From an uncultured Saprospiraceae bacterium (GTDB lineage: Bacteria > Bacteroidota > Bacteroidia > Chitinophagales > Saprospiraceae): a DNA stretch of 7,365 bases. Within the stretch, counting starts at the first letter, position 1; each line of letters starts with the position of its first letter. Shown one piece after another: positions 1 through 5,262 of this stretch. The stretch spans positions 1-7,365 of the forward strand of contig CALHUZ010000436.1 in the NCBI GenBank assembly GCA_938039305.1, given 5' to 3'. Below the pieces are notes generated by a model. The model saw only the letters and a list, made by a program, of their open reading frames with translations, made no database searches and was not told the DNA's origin. A program made the translations under genes and the position numbers.

Positions 1-2459
1 TCGAGTGCTACTCTGTCTTCATCACATCCTGCTGTAAATTGTAAAATGATGCGTAGGCCTTTTGTTAAGTCCGTGGCACTGAGTCCCTCGATGGGTCTAC
101 CGGTTTTTTCAATGCAAACTTCAGCTACTTCATTGAGACTACTACCTGTGGAATAAGCTCCGGAAGCATCTGCTGTGGCCATAGTCATGGTCGATGTTGA
201 ATCCATAAAGTATATGGTGTCTATATCAAGTGGATCTCCAGATCGATCGACTAAGTCAATCAATAAGGACGAGCCTATGGCTCCATTCATCGTAGACGTA
301 TCCATCATCATAGTATCCATTATCATGGTATCCATCATCATCGTATCCATAGTCATGGTATCCATCATCATAGTATCCATGGTCATGGTATCCATCATCA
401 TAGTGTCCATGGTCATGGTATCCATAGTCATAGTATCCATCATCATGGTGTCCATCATCATAGTATCCATGGTCATGGTATCCATCATCATGGTGTCCAT
501 AGTCATAGTATCCATCATCATAGTATCCATGGTCATAGTATCCATCATCATGGTATCCATAGTCATAGTATCCATGGTCATAGTATCCATCATCATTGTG
601 TCCATCATCATGGTATCGGTAGTGTTACCGACCACTTCAAATGTTCTCATCTCAAAACAACCTTCGTTATTAGTGATTGTGACTGAGTAGGTGCCACCAT
701 TTAGGCCAGTAATCAATGAGTCAGTTGAGCCATCGTCCCACTGGTACATCAGCTCATCAAATGGACAAGTAGGTGTGATGGCGATGCTACCATTTGCTCC
801 GCCAGTATTGGGCATGATGACAGGTGCGCCCGTCTTGGCAACTACTCGATTCTGTATCGTTATGATCTGATTGAGGCTGACAGATGTGTCTCTACATTCG
901 TCTGCAAATACCCATTCGGCATTTAAGATGATGCGGTCGCATGTGCGTTCTATTTCAGTAACGGCTATGCTGTCTATGCCTATGTTGCAAGGAAGGTCTA
1001 AATCGGTTTGTATCACTTCGTCGAGTTCATCTATGCATACTTCATCGACTGTCAGAGAATCTGGGATACTGAAGTCTTCAAATGGATCTACCAAGACAGT
1101 AATCAACTGTATGCAAGTATCCATTGGTTCGTCGTCTATGTAGCCGATCCAAGAACGCTGGATGACTAAGTCCAAGGGACATGTCTGAACCATAGTGTCG
1201 ACAAATTCAAATCTTGTAAACTCGTCATTATCTATCGGGCGACCGAGGCTCTCGGGTGTGATCAAGACATCGCACTGTATCGTGGTATCAGCAGGGCAAG
1301 CCACAGACGGTAGGATAACTGGATTGTTGTTATTGCCATATATGACAATGCCATTGTCACCGCCTGTTCTTCTAAACGTCACTATGTGTGCGATCCCCGA
1401 GTCATCGATAGCAAGCGATACTTGCTGGCCGAGGTTGGCGTATGGTTGTTCGTTGGCATCGAGGATCGTAGCGATAGACCAGTTGGATCCATCATAAGTA
1501 CCATATCGTATGATTCGGTCATTGCCAAATGCCAAATGTCTCACACCCTGACCATCCTGCTGAAGATCAACGATGGCTCTGGCTCCAGAAAATACTCCTG
1601 CAGCAACACTAGTTAGGGGGCCTACTGAAGTAGATGTCCATGAACCGGAAGTACTATTGCGCTCAGCGATCATTACCTCTCCAGAAGTAGGCCATGAGTC
1701 TGCAGCGTCATCATTGCGCGCTGATTTATAATATGCGATCACAGGGCCATCAGCTGTCAAGATCATACTTGGAAATATCCCATGCGTATCGATCTCTTCG
1801 ATCGTCCAGGCGCCAGCAGAAAGCTTAGCATATTTGAGGGTCGACGACCCATCGATAAAGAAAGTAACATGTAGATCTCCCGCAGCATCGATGCCTATAT
1901 CTGTACCGTATTGATACATGGCAGGCAGTGGATCTATGACCTGAGTGGTCCAGGTACCATTTACGAAAGTGTTATACTCTACACCATTAGCAGGGTCAGT
2001 GGAGACAGCATGTATGACGCCGCTATCATCGATGACCATCGTCCCATCCCAGCCATCATGGCCAGGGTCAGCTGTCACATCCACGGTCCAGACGCCATCA
2101 GGATCTATACGCGCTATGCCCAGATCTCCACGTGTCTCTTCTGGTCCAACAAGGTGATGATGAAAGGCTACAATCGGTAATCCCGCAGCATCAGTGATGA
2201 TGTCTATCGGGCCATATAAATAGTTGTCTATGATCGTATCTGATACGGCACCTGTACTGTCTACTGCCATGTACACCAAGAAGCCATCACTCGGATCTTC
2301 CTTCAGCGCTGCTACATGAATGGCATCGCCATCAGCATAGATCGTCGGTTTAGTACCATCGCCTATATCGCCAAATACCCAGCCTTGGGCAGTGGTAGCA
2401 GTAGGGACGATAAGCGATAAGATGACGAAGGAAAGTAAAAGAACTTGTGTAATCTTCAT
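1..2459 (-). CDS. Large secreted multidomain protein, 3' end outside the window
   Basis: An open frame runs from the ATG at 2459-2457 to the left edge without a stop (819 full codons), so the C-terminus is missing. Residues 1-25 (MKITQVLLLSFVILSLIVPT, then ATTAQ) form a typical signal peptide. Residues ~26-385 hold repeated 'D-x-S/A-G-x-x-H' strands followed by 'G-x-W' strands (around residues 140, 190, 310 and 350), as in BNR-like beta-propellers. Near C396 there is 'CPADTTIQC', the start of the HYR-like regions common in Bacteroidota exoproteins. Residues ~548-612 (N-G-S-I-A-I..., W-D-D-G-S-T, G-L-N-G-G-T-Y-S-V-T-I-T-N-N-E-G-C) match a SprB repeat. Residues ~616-720 are a Met-rich tandem repeat. 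After it, 'GLSATDLRIILQF' resembles the start of dockerin-like tails of such proteins. Export is certain; a type IX sorting tail is only expected by analogy. The substrate or ligand is unknown. The TAnnTTTG box at 2506-2513 is its likely promoter. Confidence 0.9.
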   Translation of the reverse strand, partial: MKITQVLLLSFVILSLIVPTATTAQGWVFGDIGDGTKPTIYADGDAIHVAALKEDPSDGFLVYMAVDSTGAVSDTIIDNYLYGPIDIITDAAGLPIVAFHHHLVGPEETRGDLGIARIDPDGVWTVDVTADPGHDGWDGTMVIDDSGVIHAVSTDPANGVEYNTFVNGTWTTQVIDPLPAMYQYGTDIGIDAAGDLHVTFFIDGSSTLKYAKLSAGAWTIEEIDTHGIFPSMILTADGPVIAYYKSARNDDAADSWPTSGEVMIAERNSTSGSWTSTSVGPLTSVAAGVFSGARAIVDLQQDGQGVRHLAFGNDRIIRYGTYDGSNWSIATILDANEQPYANLGQQVSLAIDDSGIAHIVTFRRTGGDNGIVIYGNNNNPVILPSVACPADTTIQCDVLITPESLGRPIDNDEFTRFEFVDTMVQTCPLDLVIQRSWIGYIDDEPMDTCIQLITVLVDPFEDFSIPDSLTVDEVCIDELDEVIQTDLDLPCNIGIDSIAVTEIERTCDRIILNAEWVFADECRDTSVSLNQIITIQNRVVAKTGAPVIMPNTGGANGSIAITPTCPFDELMYQWDDGSTDSLITGLNGGTYSVTITNNEGCFEMRTFEVVGNTTDTMMMDTMMMDTMTMDTMTMDTMMMDTMTMDTMMMDTMTMDTMMMDTMTMDTMMMDTMMMDTMTMDTMTMDTMMMDTMTMDTMMMDTMTMDTMMMDTMIMDTMMMDTSTMNGAIGSSLLIDLVDRSGDPLDIDTIYFMDSTSTMTMATADASGAYSTGSSLNEVAEVCIEKTGRPIEGLSATDLTKGLRIILQFTAGCDEDRVAL
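301..615 (-). repeat. 21 x 15-nt in-frame minisatellite encoding D-T-M-x-M units
   Basis: Twenty-one contiguous 15-nt units lie wholly inside the secreted-protein gene and keep its frame. Each unit encodes Asp-Thr-Met-x-Met, with x = Met in 11 units, Thr in 9 and Ile in 1, so 53 of 105 residues are methionine and 21 are aspartate. Other differences between units are synonymous: the Thr codon appears as ACT, ACC, ACG and ACA, and the Asp codon as GAT or GAC. Unit-length changes would not break the frame. A degenerate partial unit may precede it at 282-300. The role could be a flexible acidic linker or a thioether-rich metal or oxidant ligand; neither is shown by the sequence. Confidence 0.95.
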
Positions 2460-2482
2460 TGTAGGACGTGGCATGTGCGGTA

Positions 2483-2578
2483 TATATGTCAAAATAGTCA
2501 AGGGTCAAAGATAACTGATAAAGGGTAGAACATATAATGGTATTTATTAATTTGTTGGTTATTTTTTTGGTTAGGAAG
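2483..2578. repeat. Direct repeat R, copy 1 (upstream of the secreted-protein gene)
   Basis: This 96-nt stretch matches 3785-3880 without gaps, 87 of 96 positions identical by eye, in the same orientation and 1302 bp apart. It contains the minus-strand -7 box of the secreted-protein gene. The similarity resumes beyond the leader into the coding start of the gene (see 3738-3776), so R is the promoter part of a duplicated gene start and not a free-standing element. Confidence 0.9.
2506..2513 (-). promoter_or_regulatory. Bacteroidota -7 box (TATCTTTG) for the secreted-protein gene
   Basis: Read on the minus strand, 2513-2506 is TATCTTTG, an exact match to the Bacteroidota TAnnTTTG element. It would place a transcript start near 2499 and give a leader of about 40 nt before the ATG at 2459. 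No good TTG -33 element is seen at the usual distance, so the call rests on the -7 box, its position, and its retention in the second repeat copy at 3808-3815. Confidence 0.5.
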
Positions 2579-2728
2579 ATGCGCGTGATTACATCGCTGA
2601 TATTTAAAAAGTATCTTAGTAATAATGAATCTTACATAGTATATTACGAATATAAATCCATAACATTTGAAATAAATAGGGCTAAAGAGGTGCTGAATAA
2701 AAAAGGAAGTTCCTCTAAAAAGTCCTGA
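2537..2728 (+). other. Possible small ORF, 63 codons, doubtful
   Basis: The frame opens inside repeat R1 with the hydrophobic MVFINLLVIFLV and continues into a lysine- and tyrosine-rich segment ending GSSSKKS. The matching place in R2 (3839-3907) also has an ATG and an open frame of 22 codons starting MVFINL, but the two differ at several amino acids within the repeat and share nothing after it. No ribosome-binding site or family is recognised. It may be a chance ORF in AT-rich DNA, or contain the tail of an unknown small gene. Confidence 0.15.
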
Positions 2729-2753
2729 ATAGATATTGAAGAAGATGGAATCA

Positions 2754-2804
2754 ATGGATAAAGAGACGAATCTTATTTTGGTATCCTTGAAAGAATTGAT
2801 ATGA
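2754..2804 (+). pseudogene. Probable 3'-terminal remnant of another ORF6N/PLD gene
   Basis: In frame +, these 17 codons (16 residues plus stop) read MDKETNLILVSLKELI and end in ATA-TGA. The intact ORF6N gene next door ends MDANSVVILKALKELI, also with ATA-TGA: 9 of 16 residues match, and the last seven codons match at 18 of 21 nucleotides. The open frame extends back only to a stop at 2730-2732. Its TGA (2802-2804) overlaps the ATG of the ORF6N gene (2801), so it might alternatively act as a short coupled leader ORF starting at 2745. The remnant reading is preferred because of the matching ends. Confidence 0.4.
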
Positions 2805-3724
2805 GCAAGCAGGTAGTCAAGACTAACAAAGTCCTTGTTGTGAATAAGATATTCACAATCAGAGGTATGCAAGTCATGGCGGACGCAGACTTGGCTGATA
2901 TGTATCAAGTAGAATTAAAAAGACTCAATGAGCAGGTGAAACGTAACATCAATCGATTTCCTGAAAGTTTTAGATTTCAATTGACCAAAGATGAACTCGA
3001 ACTCTTGAAGTCGCAATTTGCGATCTCAAGGTCTTCATCCAATTTGAAGTCGCAATTTGCGACCTCAACTGGACATGGAGGAAGAAGGACAATGCCACAT
3101 GTATATACCGAGCAAGGTGTGGCTATGTTGTCTGCTGTATTGCGAAGTGATACAGCTGTAAAAACCAGTATAGCTATAATGAATGCATTCGTTGAGATGC
3201 GGAAGACTTTGGCCGATCATCAGCAGTTGCTACAACTTTCTCAAGACTTTACAGCACACAAACTGGATACAGATCAAAAGTTCAAGAAACTCTTTGATGC
3301 ATTAGGACATGAACAATTAAGTGACCAACAAGGAATATTCTTCAATGGACAGACCTATGATGCTTATGACTTCATCAATAAGCTAATCAAAAAAGCAAAG
3401 ACAAGTATTATGGTTGTAGACAACTATATAGATGATACAGTCATAACACAACTTTGCAAAAAGAGAAAAGATGTAGCTGTTTACTTATTCACTAAGAAGA
3501 TCAGCAAACAACTGAATTTAGATATTGAAAAAGTCAATACACAATATTCGACTTTCAGCGCCATACCGTTCTTATCCTCACATGATCGATTTTTAGTCAT
3601 AGACGAAAAAGAAGTCTATCACATAGGTGCATCACTCAAGGATTTGGGTAAAAAGTGGTTTGCCTTTTCTAAAATGGATGCCAATTCAGTTGTGATTCTT
3701 AAAGCCTTAAAAGAGTTGATATGA
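2801..3724 (+). CDS. ORF6N-domain DNA-binding protein with C-terminal PLD-like domain
   Basis: The protein is 307 residues. Residues ~12-66 (NKIFTIRGMQVMADADLADM, then the R-L-N-E-Q-V-K-R-N-I and R-F-P-E-S-F-R-F-Q-L blocks) are a textbook ORF6N domain, a phage-derived DNA-binding module, followed by the usual GGRR...YTEQGVAMLS block at ~93-111. A helical linker (~125-170) leads to a C-terminal domain with 'SIMVVDNYID' and HDRFLVID at 261-268, an HxR(x)4D variant of the PLD HxK(x)4D motif present only once, so nuclease activity is uncertain. Residues 69-89 carry a 13-residue duplication. The start overlaps a preceding short frame (ATGA). No strong ribosome-binding site is visible. Such proteins are common singletons in Bacteroidota accessory DNA; the function is not established. 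Its 3' end interrupts a copy of the left-hand secreted-protein gene. Confidence 0.92.
   Translation: MSKQVVKTNKVLVVNKIFTIRGMQVMADADLADMYQVELKRLNEQVKRNINRFPESFRFQLTKDELELLKSQFAISRSSSNLKSQFATSTGHGGRRTMPHVYTEQGVAMLSAVLRSDTAVKTSIAIMNAFVEMRKTLADHQQLLQLSQDFTAHKLDTDQKFKKLFDALGHEQLSDQQGIFFNGQTYDAYDFINKLIKKAKTSIMVVDNYIDDTVITQLCKKRKDVAVYLFTKKISKQLNLDIEKVNTQYSTFSAIPFLSSHDRFLVIDEKEVYHIGASLKDLGKKWFAFSKMDANSVVILKALKELI
3005..3068 (+). repeat. 39-nt-spaced in-frame duplication with palindromic core
   Basis: Positions 3005-3029 and 3044-3068 are the same 25-mer with one mismatch, 39 nt apart, giving LKSQFAIS and LKSQFATS at residues 69-76 and 82-89. Each copy has a palindromic core, TCGCAA-T-TTGCGA; in the second copy it extends to 7-bp arms. 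Usual ORF6N proteins have one LKSQ block before GGRR, so this is an insertion by duplication. Confidence 0.9.
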
Positions 3725-3737
3725 AGGAATGGTAAGA

Positions 3738-3776
3738 AATGACAAAAGATAGTAGTAGTACTTGAGTGAACTTCAT
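3738..3776 (-). pseudogene. Fossil 5' end of a second secreted-protein gene
   Basis: Read on the minus strand from the ATG at 3776-3774, the first 13 codons give MKFTQVLLLSFVI; the intact gene at 2459 begins MKITQVLLLSFVI. Of the ten nucleotide differences in 39, eight are synonymous, as expected for a paralogue that diverged under selection. It sits downstream of repeat R2 exactly as the intact gene sits downstream of R1, with a leader shorter by 15 nt. The similarity ends about 13 bp before the stop of the ORF6N gene, and the frame closes inside that gene at 3699-3701. The rest of the paralogue has been lost or displaced. Confidence 0.8.
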
Positions 3777-3784
3777 AATAGGAT

Positions 3785-3880
3785 TATATGTCAAAATAGT
3801 GAAGGGTCAAAGATAACTCATAAAGGGTAGATCATATAATGGTTTTTATTAATTTGTTTTTAATTATTTTGGTTAGGGAG
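3785..3880. repeat. Direct repeat R, copy 2, with an orphan minus-strand promoter box
   Basis: This is the second copy of the 96-nt repeat at 2483-2578 (87 of 96 identical). It keeps the exact minus-strand -7 box TATCTTTG at 3815-3808. If active, transcription would begin near 3801, cross the fossil start at 3776 and run antisense into the 3' end of the ORF6N gene. Confidence 0.88.
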
Positions 3881-3938
3881 TTACAGGGACTCCCAAGCAC
3901 AAAGTGATTGGTAAGCCCGGTTCAGCCAACTTGTCTAT

Positions 3939-4098
3939 ATCATGATTCACATGATGGGAGGATTGCTTGATTTTAAAAAGAGGGTTACTTTAATCATGTC
4001 ATCAAGCGAATCACGAAAATCATGGTTAAGATAGTTGAGGATAGTGTTATTACTGATTGGGTGTCTCATTGGTGCTTCGTAGAAAAATATGAAGCAAT
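3939..4098. repeat. Hairpin-like dispersed repeat S, copy 1
   Basis: The segment resembles 4837-5010 in the same orientation. The best block is 4018-4069 against 4930-4981, 47 of 52 identical; the 5' part shares 'catgattca' and 'gattgcttgatttta'. The left half can fold on itself: gattgcttgat at 3961-3971 pairs imperfectly with atcaagcgaatc at 4001-4012, and atcatgatt pairs with aatcatggt. On the minus strand it gives the 'ILNxLNH' type of text often met in intergenic repeats of Bacteroidota. It is probably a non-coding, degenerate mobile or hairpin element. Confidence 0.65.
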
Positions 4099-4147
4099 GC
4101 TGGAGTTTGTCAGAAGAGATTCGTAGCAAACTTCGTAGAAAAAATCA

Positions 4148-4207
4148 AGCGGTCTAGCTCAGAGCTTAACGACGCATGCAGAAAATGAAAGCTATCCTAT
4201 CTTTTCC
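4148..4207 (+). pseudogene. 60-nt fragment of a Tricorn-like protease gene
   Basis: In frame, the segment reads SGLAQSLTTHAENESYPIFS. The intact gene at the right end has GGLAQRLTTHAEDESYPIFS at 7249-7308. Seventeen of 20 residues and 50 of 60 nucleotides match, and most nucleotide differences are synonymous third-position changes. Similarity stops sharply at both ends, and the frame then closes at TAG 4235-4237. It is therefore a broken piece of a paralogous gene, not a recent copy of its neighbour. Confidence 0.8.
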
Positions 4208-4213
4208 CGTTAC

Positions 4214-4264
4214 TTGCCCCTCTCCTCATCATATTAGATAATTTGATATATATTCCATATTTTG
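4214..4264 (+). promoter_or_regulatory. Weak candidate promoter of the HU gene
   Basis: Two near matches to the Bacteroidota -7 box, TAATTTG (4239-4245) and TATTTTG (4258-4264), are one base short of TAnnTTTG. A TTG at 4214-4216 lies at a suitable distance from the first. The leader to the ATG at 4330 would be about 60-80 nt. No exact box is present, so this is tentative. Confidence 0.25.
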
Positions 4265-4329
4265 TGCGATATTTAAGTACAGTGATCCAATGTAGTGTTC
4301 ATTAAAACTATTTTAAAAACTAACAAATT

Positions 4330-4656
4330 ATGGCTAAAAGAAAAACATTAGACGTAAAATACACAAAGACTCAGATCGTCAATCAAATCGCTGAGGACAA
4401 TGAGCTTTCAAAAAAGCAGGTGAACGGAGTGCTTGAATCTCTAAGTGAGATCATGCAGTTACACCTTAAGAAAAGATCAGTAGGTGAGTTTGTTCTTCCT
4501 GGCTTGCTTAAGATCCAAACTGTTAAGAAGCCTGCTACAAAAGCTCGAAAGGGAATCAACCCGTTCACTAAGGAAGAGCAAATGTTCAAGGCTAAGCCAG
4601 CATCGACTACTGTAAAGGTCCGTGCATTGAAAAAATTGAAAGAGATGGCCAATTAA
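4330..4656 (+). CDS. HU/IHF-family DNA-binding protein
   Basis: The 108-residue basic protein has the HU fold signature. After a 12-residue lysine-rich extension come the two N-terminal helices (T-K-T-Q-I-V-N-Q-I-A at 12-21; S-K-K-Q-V-N-G-V-L-E at 27-36), then GEFVLPGLLKI at 52-62 in place of the usual GFGxF, and the arm motif KARKGINPFTKE at 71-82 with the DNA-intercalating proline P78, ending FKAKPASTTVKVRALKKLKE. HU proteins are normally ~90 residues; the extra length is the N-terminal tail. It should bind and bend DNA in the nucleoid. It is a single-gene unit: a long leader upstream and a strong terminator 34 nt after the stop. It lies between repeats S1 and S2. Whether it is the main HU of the cell or an accessory one cannot be told. 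Confidence 0.95.
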   Translation: MAKRKTLDVKYTKTQIVNQIAEDNELSKKQVNGVLESLSEIMQLHLKKRSVGEFVLPGLLKIQTVKKPATKARKGINPFTKEEQMFKAKPASTTVKVRALKKLKEMAN

Positions 4657-4690
4657 TCATTGGTTTAATTTCTGAATTTATATTTCATAC

Positions 4691-4724
4691 AAAGGGAAGG
4701 GTATTTATACTCTTCCCTTTTTTT
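4691..4724 (+). terminator. Rho-independent terminator after the HU gene
   Basis: AAAGGGAAG pairs with CTTCCCTTT, extended inward by a G-T pair and GTAT/ATAC, and is followed by a run of T ending at 4724. It lies 34 nt beyond the HU stop codon. Confidence 0.92.
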
Positions 4725-4836
4725 AATCCCATGATGTTCGAGATGTACAATCTCAAACCACACTCAGTAGCACATTAGCAGCTATCTCCAGTCAAAGGTT
4801 TCCCAACCTCTTGACGTATAGGGATCACAGTCTTTA

Positions 4837-5010
4837 CCATGATTCATTAGATGAAGTGATTGCTTGATTTTAAACTACTCTAATCAAAAGAGGTCCCTTC
4901 TCTAATCACGTAATCATGCTAATCAGGCAAATCAAGGTTAAGACAGTTGAGCATAGTGTTATTTCTGATTGGGTGTTTCATATATGCTTCATGAGAGGAA
5001 ATGAGGCAAG
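4837..5010. repeat. Hairpin-like dispersed repeat S, copy 2
   Basis: This is the diverged second copy of the element at 3939-4098, same orientation, on the far side of the HU gene. 4930-4981 is the conserved block (47 of 52 identical to 4018-4069). The two copies differ by small insertions in the middle. No gene is visible in it. The preceding stretch 4725-4836 shows nothing recognisable. Confidence 0.65.
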
Positions 5011-5079
5011 GCCGAATATTGTTATTGACAGATAGTATAAGTTGTTGATAGTGAGTGATTTAACATTGTTTGTGCGCGA

Positions 5080-5098
5080 ATAACATAGGTGATGTTAT
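5080..5098. promoter_or_regulatory. Inverted repeat ATAACAT-n5-ATGTTAT
   Basis: A 7-bp inverted repeat with a 5-nt centre lies upstream of the AbiE operon. The half-site recurs at 5153-5159 (ATGTTAT) and nearly at 5142-5147 (TGTTAT). The region 5011-5160 has no gene. It could hold secondary operator sites, but such short AT-rich matches arise easily by chance. Confidence 0.2.
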
Positions 5099-5160
5099 CT
5101 GAGCATTTCATTTGATAACTTGTTGGTTCTCAGTTTAGTGGTGTTATGTAAAATGTTATT

Positions 5161-5183
5161 TATTCCAGATATTATCTGGAATA
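5161..5183. promoter_or_regulatory. 23-bp perfect palindrome, probable AbiEi operator
   Basis: The arms TATTCCAGATA (5161-5171) and TATCTGGAATA (5173-5183) are exact reverse complements around a single T. The site lies 80 bp before the antitoxin start and just upstream of the TATATTTG box at 5209, where it would overlap the -33 region. AbiEi antitoxins are known to repress their own promoter by binding inverted repeats, so this is the natural operator candidate. Without a T-run it does not look like a terminator. Confidence 0.6.
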
Positions 5184-5208
5184 TCGTGCATATAGAATTA
5201 TGATTTCA

Positions 5209-5232
5209 TATATTTGTCATTCTTTATGTTTG
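5209..5232 (+). promoter_or_regulatory. Two exact TAnnTTTG boxes before the AbiE operon
   Basis: TATATTTG (5209-5216) and TATGTTTG (5225-5232) both match the Bacteroidota -7 element and would give leaders of roughly 25-40 nt. Neither has a clear TTG -33 partner. The first is better placed relative to the palindrome at 5161-5183. Confidence 0.45.
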
Positions 5233-5262
5233 ATAATCCAGCAATAAGCTTGAATATAATGT

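Noticed and set aside
301..615. CRISPR-like array
   Set aside because: The units are contiguous 15-mers without spacers and keep one reading frame; it is a coding minisatellite.
175..690. Plus-strand ORF of 171 codons rich in Ser-Ile-Val-Met repeats
   Set aside because: It is the complement of the Met-rich tandem repeat inside the well-supported minus-strand secreted-protein gene. A 15-nt repeat without stops stays open in several frames.
871..2180. Several plus-strand ORFs of 70-100 codons (871-1143, 1195-1497, 1386-1616, 1911-2180, 1945-2157)
   Set aside because: All lie antisense inside the secreted-protein gene, have low-complexity Ser/Thr-rich text and no family features.
2498..2908. 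Minus-strand ORF of 136 codons
   Set aside because: It overlaps repeat R1, the promoter of the secreted gene and the ORF6N start, and its Phe/Tyr/Ile-rich text looks like translated AT-rich intergenic DNA.
2483..3880. ORF6N gene with R1/R2 as a transposon with terminal direct repeats
   Set aside because: R is explained as the promoter part of a duplicated exported-protein gene start. There is no transposase or integrase, and the repeats have no terminal inverted ends or target-site copies that I can see.
3947..4129. Minus-strand ORF of 60 codons in repeat S1
   Set aside because: The corresponding frame in S2 is broken by stops, and the text is typical of translated intergenic repeats.
4383..4652. 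Minus-strand ORF opposite the HU gene
   Set aside because: It is an antisense shadow of a clear HU-family protein.
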